A stretch of 64,000 nucleotides of DNA from Sphingopyxis sp. FD7 (GTDB taxonomy: Bacteria > Pseudomonadota > Alphaproteobacteria > Sphingomonadales > Sphingomonadaceae): NCBI RefSeq assembly GCF_003609835.1, contig NZ_AP017899.1, positions 62,001-126,000 on the forward strand, read 5' to 3'. The notes below the pieces were generated by a model. The model did not search any database. It was not told the DNA's origin and was given only the letters and a program-made list of their open reading frames with translations. A program made the position numbers and the translations under genes. This document shows, one piece after another, positions 45,884 through 55,186 of this stretch. Within the stretch, counting starts at the first letter, position 1; each line of letters opens with the position of its first letter.

Positions 45884-48800
45884 GTGACCGACCTTTTTAA
45901 ACAATCCAGCCAGAAGCTGGACGCAGCAATCACCGAAATCCAGCACGCCATCGCCACCGGACTGGCGAACAAGCAACGCCTGTTTGAGACGATGCGCCAG
46001 CTCTACGGGGAGGGCTCCGCAAACGGCGCCTGGAGCCAGAGGGACGCTTTTGACCTGCTCGAGGCGGCCTTGACGCGCCACATGGCCGGACTGCTGAACA
46101 AACCTCAGATGCTGACCCAGATTTCGGAGATCAGTGCGCTTATCGAGGCACTGCCGACACACACGGTCAGAAGTGAAGACCAGATCAGGTTCCAGCAATT
46201 CTCGACGCCCGCAGACCTCGCAGCGCTATCCGTGATTTTGGCGCAGCCACTCGCAACCGATATCGTTCTTGAACCGAGCGCCGGACATGGCGCTCTCGTG
46301 GCAACTTTGCCTGATGTCAGCGCATTACATCTCAACGAAATCGATCCGCGCAGGCGTGAAAAGCTGGCACTGCTGTTTCCCGATGCCACCATCACAGGGA
46401 TCGATGGAGCCATGCTGGCTTCCCATCTCGACGCGGCTGTGCAGCCAAGCCTGATCCTCATGAACCCGCCGTTCTCCCGGTCAATGGGACGAGGAGCAGA
46501 CGAGTTCGCAGCGGTGCGTCACCTGCGCGCTGCCATAACGCGCCTCAGGCAAGGGGGACGGATCGTCGCGATCATGCCGGACTGGTTCACGACGAGCGCA
46601 AAGCTTGCGAAAATCTACGAAGACACCTTTGCCTCTTGCACGGTCCGCACATCCATCCGGCTCGATAAATGCTATCACAAGCAGGGCACCAGCGTGGCCG
46701 TGCGCTTGTACGTGATCGACAAGATCCCGGGTCAGATCAAACCTGCAGTTTTGGCGCGGGAGACAGTTGCTGACGTCGCGTCTGCGGTTCCAATCATTAA
46801 ACGCGTGACAGCCCAACCCGACTGCGAGCCGCGCGCGGCGCCGCCGAAGGCAAAACCGGGTGTGCTCTTCAAAGCCATGCGGGCAACGCCCATCACAAAG
46901 CCTGTCAAAGCGAGGGCAGCCCAAACCCCCAAGATCGAAGCACTGGCGTTCAACACATTGGACAAGCCGCGCGTTCTCGGTGAGCAAAGCGGGGTCTACA
47001 TCCCGTACCGGCCAAGCCGGGTCGACATTGTTGGCGCACGCGAGCATCCGACGCCGCTCGTCGAAAGCGTGGCCATGGGCTCGATCCCGGCACCTATCCC
47101 AGATTATGTCCCGGCGCTGCAGGACCGGGTCCTTCAGGAAAGCCTGCTGTCCGAGGCCCAGATCGAAACTGTCATCTATGCCGGGAACGCGTGGCAGCAG
47201 TATCTGCCTGGCCTGTTCGTTCCCGCTGAAGAAGGCGTTGGCCTGCAACTCGACGAGCATGGGCGCGCCTACCGCAAAGGCTATTTCCTTGGCGATGGCA
47301 CGGGGGCAGGGAAGGGCAGGCAGATCGCCGCCTGCATCCTTGATGGCTGGCTTGCGGGACGCCGCAAGGCCATCTGGATATCGAAGAACGAAAGCCTGCT
47401 CGAAGACGCGCGCCGCGACTGGAGTGCTATCGGAGGGCTAGCGGCCGACATTCAGCCGCTTTCCAACTGGAAGATCGATCAGGCGGTTCCGTTTCGCGAA
47501 GGGATCCTGTTCGTCACTTACCCGACCCTTCGCAGCCAGCGTCAGGACGCCACCCGCCTGAAGCAGCTGCTCGATTGGGCGGGCGAGGATTTCGACGGTG
47601 TCATCGCCTTCGATGAGAGCCACGAGATGGGCGGGGTTGCAGGAGGCGAGGGCGCCCGCGGCACGAAAAGCGGATCGCTGCAGGGAATCGCCGGCGTGCT
47701 GCTGCAAAACAACCTGCCCGATGCCCGGGTTCTTTACGCCTCTGCGACTGGGGCCTCGGAGGTCAACAACCTTGCCTATGCCGTGCGGCTTGGTCTGTGG
47801 GGACCTGGCACCGCGTTTGCCAACAGGGAAGATTTCATCAGCCAGATCAGGGCAGGGGGCATCGCTGCGATGGAACTCGTGTCGCGGGACCTCAAGGCAC
47901 TGGGCCTCTATCAGGCGCGCGCGCTTAGCTTTGCAGGCGTCGAATACGACATCCTGAAACATGATCTGACCGCCGAACAGATCGCCGTCTACGACACTTA
48001 TGCCGACGCCTGGGCGATCATTCATCAGAACCTTGAGGAGGCGCTGGAGCTGACCGGTGTCGTCGACGAGATCGACGGCACAACGCTCAACAGCGGTGCG
48101 AAAGCCGCAGCGCGAAGCCGGTTTGAAAGCACCAAGCAGCGGTTCTTCAACCAGCTGCTGCTGTCGATGAAGCTGCCCACGCTGATTGCTGCCATCAATC
48201 TCCATCTGGACCGCGATGAGGTGGTTGTCGTCCAACTGGTTTCGACCGCCGAAAGCATCCTCGATCGCCGTCTCGACAGCCTCTCGCCAGAAGAGCGCGC
48301 GGAGCTCGACCTCGACCTCAGCCCGCTCGACGCCGTGATCGAGTACCTCGAGCGCGCCTTCCCCACGCAACAGATGCAGGTATTCGTCGATGACATCGGC
48401 ACCCAGCGCTCGGCACCGATGTTCGACGAGGAAGGCCGTCCAGTCCACAACCAGACTGCGATCGCCCGCCGCGCCGAGATGATCGAGCACCTGTGCGCCA
48501 TGCCGCCGATCAAGCCTGCCCTTGACGGGATCATCGAGCACTATGGACCGGAGAAGGTCGCCGAGGTGACCGGACGCAGCAAGCGGCTCATAAACCAGAG
48601 CGACGGCCAGCAGCGTCTCGAGACCCGCTCGCCGCGGACGAACCAGTCCGAGACAGACCAGTTCATGGATGGCAGGAAGCCGATCCTAGTCTTCAGCGAC
48701 GCGGGCGGCACCGGGCGATCGTACCACGCCAGCCTTGACGCAGCTTGCCAGAAGCGGCGCATCCACTTCCTGCTTGAGCCTGGATGGCGAGCCGACCGCG

Positions 48801-50101
48801 CCATCCAGGGGCTGGGCCGAACGCACCGGACCCATCAAGCCAACACACCGCTGTTCCGGCCTGTGACCACCAACTGCAAGGGGGAACTGCGGTTCACCAG
48901 CACCATTGCGCGCAGGCTCGACAGCTTAGGGGCGCTGACGCGAGGCCAACGCCAGACTGGCGGCCAGAACCTCTTTGACCCTGCCGACAATCTCGAAAGC
49001 GAATATGCCAAGGCGGCTCTCTCGACCTGGTTTGCCTTGCTGGCGGACGGCAAGCTCAAGAGCGCAACGCTGATCGATTTCCAGCGCCGAAGCGGGCTCA
49101 AGATTGTCTCTGAAGACGGCATTCTCGAAGAGGACCTTCCGCCGATCCAACGCTGGCTCAACCGCATCCTCGCGCTGCCGATCGGAATGCAGAATGCGAT
49201 CTTCGAGGAGTTTTTGGGGTTGGTCGAAGCGCGAGTGTCCGCAGCGCGCCAGGCCGGATCGCTCGACGTTGGCGTCGAGACCTTGCGGGTTGAACAGGCC
49301 GAGGTTGTCGAAGACATAGTCCTGCGGACCGACGGGCGAACTGGCGCCACGTCACACTTGCTGCAGCTGGCTCTCAAGACGAGAGCGCGGCCGATCTCGC
49401 TTGAACGTGTTCTTGAGCGCCGCAACTACGCTGACGGCTGCATTCTGCTCCACAATACCAAGAGCGGGAAAGCAGCTATGGCCGAACCTTCGCGGCACTT
49501 CATGACCGAGCAAGGCGAGCTGATCAGGCGAGTTATCCTTCACCGTCCCCTGCGGCGGGAGTACCACCACTTCGATGACCTTGCGGAATCGGCTTGGGAA
49601 GAAGCTCCGAGCCAAACCTTCGAAAAGCTGTGGCAAAGCGAGGTTGCGGAGCTTGCCGAACGGCTCACCACAGAGACCGTGTACCTTGCGACCGGACTTC
49701 TCCTGCCGATCTGGTCGAGCCTTCCCATCGACTATCTGGAGGTCCGGCGGATCGTGGACGAGGAGGGCAGAAGCTGGCTCGGCCGCATGGTCCACGAACT
49801 CGATGTGGCGAAGCTGCTCGAGAAATTCGACATTGCCTCCACCGTTGAACTGAGCCCGGATACGATCATCAGGGCGCTCAGCGAAAGCCGGATCATCCCG
49901 ATCAAGCAGCCGTTTGAGGCGACCATCAAAGGCTCCCGCGTGGCAGGCGAGCAGCGCTACGAAATCGTCGGTGCACCTGTCGATCAGCTGCCCTGGCTGA
50001 AGAGCATCGGCTGCTTCACCGAGATCATTTCCTTCCGGACACGGGTATTCATTCCGAAAGCAACCGCTTCATCGCTGATCAGCGCTCTGCTTCGCGTGTG
50101 A
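45884..50101 (+). CDS. Methylase-like / Strawberry-notch helicase polyvalent protein
   Basis: A 1,405-residue protein. An N-terminal helical region is followed by an adenine-methylase-like Rossmann domain (QFSTPADLA, LEPSAGHGAL at 129-138, NPPF at 194-197). A superfamily-2 helicase core of the Strawberry-notch type has Walker A-like GDGTGAGKGRQ (about 470-480), Walker B DESH (577-580), SATGASEVNNLAY (about 625) and the C-lobe GLGRTHRTHQ (about 977-985), then an SNO C-terminal domain. Such multi-domain proteins are described as polyvalent proteins of conjugative elements and phages, thought to protect or process incoming DNA. The start is GTG with its Shine-Dalgarno in the leader hairpin. Confidence 0.9.
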   Translation: MTDLFKQSSQKLDAAITEIQHAIATGLANKQRLFETMRQLYGEGSANGAWSQRDAFDLLEAALTRHMAGLLNKPQMLTQISEISALIEALPTHTVRSEDQIRFQQFSTPADLAALSVILAQPLATDIVLEPSAGHGALVATLPDVSALHLNEIDPRRREKLALLFPDATITGIDGAMLASHLDAAVQPSLILMNPPFSRSMGRGADEFAAVRHLRAAITRLRQGGRIVAIMPDWFTTSAKLAKIYEDTFASCTVRTSIRLDKCYHKQGTSVAVRLYVIDKIPGQIKPAVLARETVADVASAVPIIKRVTAQPDCEPRAAPPKAKPGVLFKAMRATPITKPVKARAAQTPKIEALAFNTLDKPRVLGEQSGVYIPYRPSRVDIVGAREHPTPLVESVAMGSIPAPIPDYVPALQDRVLQESLLSEAQIETVIYAGNAWQQYLPGLFVPAEEGVGLQLDEHGRAYRKGYFLGDGTGAGKGRQIAACILDGWLAGRRKAIWISKNESLLEDARRDWSAIGGLAADIQPLSNWKIDQAVPFREGILFVTYPTLRSQRQDATRLKQLLDWAGEDFDGVIAFDESHEMGGVAGGEGARGTKSGSLQGIAGVLLQNNLPDARVLYASATGASEVNNLAYAVRLGLWGPGTAFANREDFISQIRAGGIAAMELVSRDLKALGLYQARALSFAGVEYDILKHDLTAEQIAVYDTYADAWAIIHQNLEEALELTGVVDEIDGTTLNSGAKAAARSRFESTKQRFFNQLLLSMKLPTLIAAINLHLDRDEVVVVQLVSTAESILDRRLDSLSPEERAELDLDLSPLDAVIEYLERAFPTQQMQVFVDDIGTQRSAPMFDEEGRPVHNQTAIARRAEMIEHLCAMPPIKPALDGIIEHYGPEKVAEVTGRSKRLINQSDGQQRLETRSPRTNQSETDQFMDGRKPILVFSDAGGTGRSYHASLDAACQKRRIHFLLEPGWRADRAIQGLGRTHRTHQANTPLFRPVTTNCKGELRFTSTIARRLDSLGALTRGQRQTGGQNLFDPADNLESEYAKAALSTWFALLADGKLKSATLIDFQRRSGLKIVSEDGILEEDLPPIQRWLNRILALPIGMQNAIFEEFLGLVEARVSAARQAGSLDVGVETLRVEQAEVVEDIVLRTDGRTGATSHLLQLALKTRARPISLERVLERRNYADGCILLHNTKSGKAAMAEPSRHFMTEQGELIRRVILHRPLRREYHHFDDLAESAWEEAPSQTFEKLWQSEVAELAERLTTETVYLATGLLLPIWSSLPIDYLEVRRIVDEEGRSWLGRMVHELDVAKLLEKFDIASTVELSPDTIIRALSESRIIPIKQPFEATIKGSRVAGEQRYEIVGAPVDQLPWLKSIGCFTEIISFRTRVFIPKATASSLISALLRV

Positions 50102-50137
50102 GATATGAGTTATACAAGCTGCTACCCCGATGACCAA

Positions 50138-50195
50138 GGTGTAGCCTCTGAGGTTACACCTCTGTTGACTCTTTGTGTAACTTGTGGGATTACAC
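50138..50195. promoter_or_regulatory. Tandem operators of the higBA-like operon
   Basis: Site 1 (50138-50160) is GGTGTA(G/A)CCTC-T-GAGG(T/C)TACACC, a 23-bp dyad with one mismatch. Site 2 (50175-50195) is GTGTAA-N9-TTACAC, a perfect dyad. A TTGACT -35-like hexamer (50165-50170) lies between them. The HigA-type antitoxin is expected to bind such repeats. Confidence 0.6.
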
Positions 50196-50199
50196 CTTC

Positions 50200-50481
50200 A
50201 TGGAAATCGGAAGCATCCGCCACAAGGCGCTTCGCAGGTTTGCTGAGACCGGGAAGCCAGCAGGGCTGATGGAGGTTGACCGGCTCCGTCGCATGCTGGC
50301 GTTCATTGCTTCGGCAGAGAGCCTGGATGAGCTGGCGGTGCCACCGAATTTCGGGTTTCATCCCCTCACTGGCGACAGGGAGGGATACTTTGCCATGACG
50401 GTAACCCGAAACTGGCGGCTGACATTCACAATGATCGACGAACTCACCGTCGCTGATCTCGATCTGGAGGACTATCACTGA
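50200..50481 (+). CDS. higB: HigB-like toxin, RelE/ParE superfamily
   Basis: A 93-residue mRNA-interferase toxin: IGSIRHKALRRFAETGKPAGL at the N terminus and WRLTFTMIDELTVADLDLEDYH at the C terminus match the HigB (plasmid maintenance killer) family. I chose the ATG at 50200, which begins the conserved strand; an upstream TTG at 50173 is less likely. No Shine-Dalgarno is seen, since the second operator dyad abuts the start. The toxin gene precedes its antitoxin, as usual for HigBA, with stop and start overlapping. Confidence 0.88.
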   Translation: MEIGSIRHKALRRFAETGKPAGLMEVDRLRRMLAFIASAESLDELAVPPNFGFHPLTGDREGYFAMTVTRNWRLTFTMIDELTVADLDLEDYH

Positions 50482-50783
50482 TGGCTATCAAGCTCCATGA
50501 CAGCTTCGCGATCCATCCGGGCCCTTGGTTGCTCGAAGAGATCGTGAAGCCTTACAACATGAATGTGTCGAGCACCGCAGATCATCTCAAGGTTACTCGG
50601 CCTGCGTTGAGCCGCTTGCTGAATGGCAGGGCTGCGCTGACCCCGGAGATGGCGATCCGATTCGAGAAGGCATTTGGTGTTTCTGCCGCCACCATGCTGC
50701 GGATGCAGTCCGCCTATGATCTTGCGCAAGCCAAAGGCGGATCGGAGACGATTTCTATCGAGCGCGTGCGCGAGCCTGCATAG
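50481..50783 (+). CDS. higA: HigA-like antitoxin, XRE-type HTH
   Basis: A 100-residue HTH_3 protein of the HigA family: HPGPWLLEEIVKPYNMNVSS (near residues 13-32), the HTH STADHLKVTRPALSRLLNGRAAL (near 32-54), then TPEMAIRFEKAFGVSAATMLRMQ. It neutralises HigB and represses the operon. The start overlaps the higB stop. A hairpin at 50794-50813 follows. Confidence 0.92.
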   Translation: MAIKLHDSFAIHPGPWLLEEIVKPYNMNVSSTADHLKVTRPALSRLLNGRAALTPEMAIRFEKAFGVSAATMLRMQSAYDLAQAKGGSETISIERVREPA

Positions 50784-50793
50784 CAGGACTCTA

Positions 50794-50813
50794 TTGGGTC
50801 GCCGATGACCCAA
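50794..50813. terminator. Hairpin after higA, weak terminator candidate
   Basis: TTGGGTC-GCCGAT-GACCCAA, a perfect 7-bp stem with no T-run after it. The remaining sequence to 51011 shows no convincing gene. Confidence 0.35.
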
Positions 50814-51011
50814 GTCACGTTGGAACTCCCTCCATCGGATGTCCCGCCTGACTGACAATGCGCGTACTGGCCAAGAGGTTATCGTTTCGGACCGACATGG
50901 GCCAATTCTGTCCCGCTAGATCGCAGGGTCCCAATCCTTCGGCCCGGTCAAAGGCAAAGTCACCTTTGTTTCCCGTTCTTTCTACCTGGCCAATCAAGGC
51001 CATGGAGAAAG

Positions 51012-51647
51012 ATGATGACCTATTCTCACTTCGACCCCGCCATGCAGAACCGCGTTGTGTGGAATGCCGGCAGAACCGTCGGCACCAAGCGGCCGCTCAC
51101 CCAAAAGCAGATTTGGGCGATCCGGTTCTTCCTTGATCGCGAGGAGCGGCTCCGCGACCGTGCGCTGTTCGACCTGGCGATCGACAGCAAGCTGCGGGGC
51201 TGCGATCTGGTGAAGCTCAAGATTGGCGACCTCGTGGCCGGTTCTGAAGTCCGCGACCGCGCGATGATCATCCAGCGGAAGACCGGGCGGCCCGTACAAT
51301 TTGAAGTTACCGCGGACGCCCGCACGAGCCTGGCAACATGGTTGCTGCGACGGGGCGGCAGCCTCGATGATTTTGTGTTCCCAAGCAGGATCCATTCCGG
51401 CCAACCGATGAGCACGCGGCAGTATGCTCGCCTCGTCGATGAATGGGTCACCGCGGTCGGGTTGCGGCGTGAATACTACGGCACTCATTCCATGCGGCGC
51501 ACCAAAGCAGCCATGATCTACCGGACAACCGGAAATCTGCGGGCGGTCCAAATTTTGCTTGGCCATTCCAAGATCGAGAACACGGTCCGATATCTTGGGG
51601 TCGACGTTGAGGATGCTCTTGTCCTGGCGGAGCGCATCGAGATCTGA
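51012..51647 (+). CDS. Small tyrosine recombinase (catalytic-domain-only integrase)
   Basis: A 211-residue integrase-family protein containing essentially the catalytic domain. The first Arg is in IDSKLRGCDLVKLKIGDL (near residue 60), THSMRRTKAAMIY supplies His and Arg (near 157), LLGHSKIENTVRYLGVD supplies His and the Tyr nucleophile (near 180 and 190). All catalytic residues seem present, in contrast to the recombinase at 39167. Short recombinases of this type are common on sphingomonad plasmids and may resolve dimers. AAAGATG precedes the start. Confidence 0.9.
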   Translation: MMTYSHFDPAMQNRVVWNAGRTVGTKRPLTQKQIWAIRFFLDREERLRDRALFDLAIDSKLRGCDLVKLKIGDLVAGSEVRDRAMIIQRKTGRPVQFEVTADARTSLATWLLRRGGSLDDFVFPSRIHSGQPMSTRQYARLVDEWVTAVGLRREYYGTHSMRRTKAAMIYRTTGNLRAVQILLGHSKIENTVRYLGVDVEDALVLAERIEI

Positions 51648-51752
51648 CAATAATTGCGGCCGTCGGGCAAGCTCCGATGGCCGCTTTTGTCGAAGTCCGA
51701 AGATCACCGAACCGGCAACAATTGGGTGGATAGCTGACTTGCTGCGAGAGCC

Positions 51753-52076
51753 TTAGAAAGGATTGTCCGCATCCCAGTCCCGAATGCTGTTGGCTATCGG
51801 AAGCCCGAGGGAGCGCTGCCCCATCCATAAAACACTTCGCCCGTCGTTTTCACGCGCAGCCAAGAGGTCGGTATGTGCTGTCTTCATCGCAAGTAGCAAG
51901 GCTTGGACCTCGTCCACACCGCCCACGCTTCTGGATCGCCTGCCTTCAGGCCAATCAATCTCGTATCGGCAGAAATATGACCCACTATCCAGTTCAGGCC
52001 GGAAAAAACGACAGCTTACTCGCTTCCCATCTACACTGAACGTTCGGTCAACGACTGGCGCGCTCTCTATGCTCAT
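51753..52076 (-). CDS. Small conserved protein, DUF6968-like
   Basis: A 107-residue protein with a beta-rich N terminus (DRTFSVDGKRVSCRFF, YFCRYEIDWPEGRRSRSVGG) and a helix DEVQALLLAMKTAHTDLLAAR (near 55-75), then GQRSLGLPI. From memory this pattern fits DUF6968, a family without known function. Transcribed opposite to its neighbours. Confidence 0.6.
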   Translation of the reverse strand: MSIESAPVVDRTFSVDGKRVSCRFFRPELDSGSYFCRYEIDWPEGRRSRSVGGVDEVQALLLAMKTAHTDLLAARENDGRSVLWMGQRSLGLPIANSIRDWDADNPF

Positions 52077-52278
52077 AGCGTGTTTCTGACTTAACGAGCG
52101 TATGGCGGCAATGGGGTCGTTTTCGGAATGTCGGCTGCTGGTGAAAAACCCGTAGAAGCTGCCTGGCTGGTTCCGTCGTCATAAGCTGAACGGCAGGAAG
52201 CTGCCTTCGCCGAGAAAAATCTGCCATTCAGTTTCCGACCCCATTGCGGACATCGCCAAAGAAGCTAAGTTATTGGAT

Positions 52279-52704
52279 ATGAGAGCCTTCAATCTCTTGG
52301 CTGTGCTAGCTGCCATAGCGTTGGCTACGGCCTCGGCACAGGCGTGTATTCTCAACGCGCCCCCTGTTGAAAGGATAAGCCGAGTTCGGGCTGACACTGT
52401 TGTCTTGGGCACGTTTATCGAGGCGTCCTACAGGGATCAAACGAGATATGGGTCTCGCCCTTGGAGTGGAACCGTCCAGGCTAAACGCGTAATCCGAGGA
52501 AAGACCAAAACCGCTCGCTTCACTATCAGTCGCAGCGGCGACAGCGCTGCTTGCGATGACGGCATAAAGGCTCCCGCTCGCGGGGATCTTTGGGTTGTGT
52601 ATCTTCGGAAAGAAGCAGGCAAAGAAACTGTAGCGCTTGCGTATCCGGTTTCGGTCGCACGACAAGCTGACCCAAACCTAGCAGCGGTGCTCGAAGGCAG
52701 GTAA
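52279..52704 (+). CDS. Small secreted protein of unknown function
   Basis: A 141-residue protein. Residues 1-21 (MRAFNLLAVLAAIALATASA) form a Sec signal peptide with a cleavage site after ASA or AQA. The mature part begins with a Cys (ACILNAPP), has a second Cys in DSAACDDG and looks beta-rich (VVLGTFIEASY, SGTVQAKRVIRG, TARFTISRSG, DLWVVYLRK), suggesting a periplasmic domain. The Cys after the signal is not in a lipobox. I prefer ATG 52279 to the TTG two codons earlier. No family is recognised. Confidence 0.65.
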   Translation: MRAFNLLAVLAAIALATASAQACILNAPPVERISRVRADTVVLGTFIEASYRDQTRYGSRPWSGTVQAKRVIRGKTKTARFTISRSGDSAACDDGIKAPARGDLWVVYLRKEAGKETVALAYPVSVARQADPNLAAVLEGR

Positions 52705-53001
52705 CCACCCACTTTGCGACACTCGCGGGTGTGATGCGCCATCCCGAAAGCGGCATGTCCGCTTCGGGCAGAACTAGACGGCGATTCTGGCAGTCGCGAC
52801 CGGCTGAGCCACGGTCGGCATCCGAATCTGGCTGCTCGGGCTGTGAATTGTGGCGATCCAAGGATCGCCTCCTCATGAGCATCCAACCATTAGGGCATTC
52901 TGACCTCTGACGAGCCGCGCGCTCCAAATCCGAAGAATGCCACGCTTTGCATCCGTGGGGCGACAACGAATAACCCTGAGGTCTGCGTGAAACGCAAATC
53001 A
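52705..53001. other. Intergenic region with a hairpin, no gene
   Basis: It contains an imperfect hairpin CCCGAAAGCGG-CATGT-CCGCTTCGGG (52743-52768) without a T-run, similar in style to repeated intergenic elements of sphingomonads. Nothing else is evident before the purine tract of leader B. Confidence 0.45.
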
Positions 53002-53064
53002 GAAGGGGAGGGGGAGGGGATGTGTGCCCGGGTGATTGCCGGGTGCACATCAGGAGTGACGACG
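53002..53064 (+). promoter_or_regulatory. Purine-tract/hairpin leader, copy B
   Basis: The purine tract GAAGGGGAGGGGGAGGGG (53002-53019) is followed by a hairpin with arms ATGTGTGCCCGG and CCGGGTGCACAT (53020-53031, 53039-53050; a two-base internal mismatch). CAGGAG follows and ATG is at 53065. The CATCAGGAG at the 3' arm/ribosome-binding-site junction is identical to copy A. Confidence 0.65.
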
Positions 53065-55158
53065 ATGCTTATTCCCTTTTCCCGGCTCTATCTGAGCGAT
53101 GCCAACGTGCGCAAAACGCGCAGCGAAGAAGACGATATCCAGCTTTCCGCCGACATCGAAGCGCGCGGCCTTTTGCAGAACCTGCTGGTCACCAAGAGTA
53201 AGAAGCGCGGCAAGTTTGCCGTCATCGCCGGTGGTCGCCGGCTGCGAGCCATCGAGATGATCGTCGCGCGCGGTGCGTGGGACCCCGATACCGAGATCGA
53301 ATGCAAGCTGCTTGAGGGCAGCGAAGAGGAAGCTGGCGAGGCCTCGCTGGCTGAGAACTTCCAGCGCGTCGGGATGTCACCGGCTGAGGAATGCCGCGCC
53401 TTCCAGCACTTCATCAAGGAAGGCAGCGATGTTGCCGCGGTCGCCAAACGCTTTGGCCTCACCCAGCGCTTTGTGGAAGGCCGTCTGCGGCTCGCCAATC
53501 TCGCCGAGCCGATCTTCGAAGCGCTTGCCAAGGGCGATGTCACTCTCGAAATCGCGAAAGCCTATGCTGCTACCGATCAGCACGAGGTGCAGCTGCGGGT
53601 CTTTGAGCAGATGCGCTATGCCTATAACCCAAGCGCCGATGCCATCCGGCGTATGGTGGCGAGCGGTTCCATGCGCGGCAACGACCCGATTGCGCTGCTG
53701 ATTGGCGAAGATGCCTATGTGGCCGCCGGCGGCAAGATCGAACGCGACCTCTTCAGCGAAGCCGCAGATGATCGCTGGATCGACATCGAGATCGCCCACA
53801 GGCTTGCGGCCGAGAAGATGGAAGCCGGAGCCCAGCGGATCGCTGCTGAAACGGGCCTTGCCTGGATTAGCCCGGTGGCGTCGACCAATTCCTGGCAGGC
53901 GCGCAGCGAAATGGGCGTTACTGCGGTTCGCCTCCCGCCCGCACCGCTTTCCGAAGAAGCACGTGCCCGAATTGACGCGATCGATGCCCGGATGGAAGAA
54001 ATCAGCGAGATCATCGACGAAGGCAATGAAGGCGACGAGGCCGATTTTGGGCAGCTCGAGGCCGAGTATGAAGATCTCGATGCTGAGCGCAGTGACCTCA
54101 ATAACCCGGTGCGCGAACTGCCCGAAGAATGGCGCAATGAGGCCGGACGGTTCCTGGTTCTCACCACCCGCGGCGAAATGGTCCTCGAGGCCGATTACTA
54201 CAGCGAAAAGCGCCTTTCGTTCGAGACCGATGAGAATGGCAAGGTGACAGCGACGGCCGAAGAGCCGGTGCCAGGTTCCACCAAGCGAGGCAGCGCTGCA
54301 CCTTCCAGGCCCGAGGCAGTTGCGCCGGGTACGGAAAAGCCCATCAGCGCCCGCCTGTTCGACGAGCTTTCGGTCCAGCGCCGCAATATCCTGTCAGCAT
54401 CCCTCCTCAGTGATGCCGGGCTCGCGCTCGACTTCGCCATCTTCGCGCTGGCTGACAGCCGCAGCTATGAAAGCCGGGGCACCTCGATCAAGGGCGGACG
54501 ACCCAGCGATCCTGCGACCGGAGAACTTTCGCAGTCCACAGCCGAAGGGATTCTCGCCGAGGCCGAAAACGCGCTCGACACGGCATGGCAGGAACATGGC
54601 TGTGCAGCACAGCGCTTCATTGCCTTCCGGGAACTTGCCGACGAAGCCAAGGCGGCGTGGCTGGCCTATGCGGTGGCCATCTCGCTCGAAGCCAAGAAGG
54701 GCTATGGTTCGGAATACCATCCGATCCATGCTGTCATGGGCAGTATGCTCGACATCGACGTTGCAGCGATGTGGCGGCCGACGGCCGAGAATTTCTTCGA
54801 CCGAGTCAGCAAGACCTCGTGTCTTGCGGCACTGACCGAAGTCGGCGGCAGCGATCTTGCGGCGCGTTATGCCGCCTCGAAGAAAGCTGACCTTGCCAAG
54901 ACCTGCGAGACGATCTTCGCCGGCAAGGCGATCGTTGAACAGGACGTCAAGGAAGCAGCGCTGGCCTGGTTGCCTGAAGGCATGAAGTTCACGATTGGTG
55001 CCAATCCCGCTGATCCGGTCATCCCGGACACCGACGAAAGCGACCCTGTCGCCGACGTCTGCGATGGCGATGACGGTGAAGCCGACAGCGAGGCCGAAGA
55101 GCTGATCGATGACCATGAACCTCAACACGCCTGTGAAGAAGCGGCGGTAGCCGCCTGA
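53065..55158 (+). CDS. Large ParB-like nuclease/partition-domain protein
   Basis: A 697-residue protein. Residues about 1-110 are a ParB N domain (MLIPFSRLYLSDANVRKTRS; DIEARGLLQNLLVTKSK; VIAGGRRLRAIE). An HTH region (AAVAKRFGLTQRFVEGRLRLANL) follows, near 135-157. A long helical middle and an acidic C terminus complete it. It is not the partition ParB (that is at 41271) but the large ParB-like protein found beside antirestriction genes on plasmids; possible roles are DNA loading or nuclease activity. AGGAG is 8 nt before ATG 53065. A strong terminator follows. Confidence 0.9.
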   Translation: MLIPFSRLYLSDANVRKTRSEEDDIQLSADIEARGLLQNLLVTKSKKRGKFAVIAGGRRLRAIEMIVARGAWDPDTEIECKLLEGSEEEAGEASLAENFQRVGMSPAEECRAFQHFIKEGSDVAAVAKRFGLTQRFVEGRLRLANLAEPIFEALAKGDVTLEIAKAYAATDQHEVQLRVFEQMRYAYNPSADAIRRMVASGSMRGNDPIALLIGEDAYVAAGGKIERDLFSEAADDRWIDIEIAHRLAAEKMEAGAQRIAAETGLAWISPVASTNSWQARSEMGVTAVRLPPAPLSEEARARIDAIDARMEEISEIIDEGNEGDEADFGQLEAEYEDLDAERSDLNNPVRELPEEWRNEAGRFLVLTTRGEMVLEADYYSEKRLSFETDENGKVTATAEEPVPGSTKRGSAAPSRPEAVAPGTEKPISARLFDELSVQRRNILSASLLSDAGLALDFAIFALADSRSYESRGTSIKGGRPSDPATGELSQSTAEGILAEAENALDTAWQEHGCAAQRFIAFRELADEAKAAWLAYAVAISLEAKKGYGSEYHPIHAVMGSMLDIDVAAMWRPTAENFFDRVSKTSCLAALTEVGGSDLAARYAASKKADLAKTCETIFAGKAIVEQDVKEAALAWLPEGMKFTIGANPADPVIPDTDESDPVADVCDGDDGEADSEAEELIDDHEPQHACEEAAVAA

Positions 55159-55186
55159 GGCGGTCAATCACCCCTCCTGATGACCT

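Noticed and set aside
47438..48541. A 367-codon minus-strand frame inside the Strawberry-notch gene
   Set aside because: It mirrors the conserved helicase core and has no own motif or start signal.
50815..51003. Minus-strand 62-codon frame between higA and the small recombinase
   Set aside because: No convincing ribosome-binding site or family similarity; too short to support.
52743..52768. Rho-independent terminator after the secreted-protein gene
   Set aside because: The stem has a bulge and there is no T-run; left as an unassigned intergenic hairpin.
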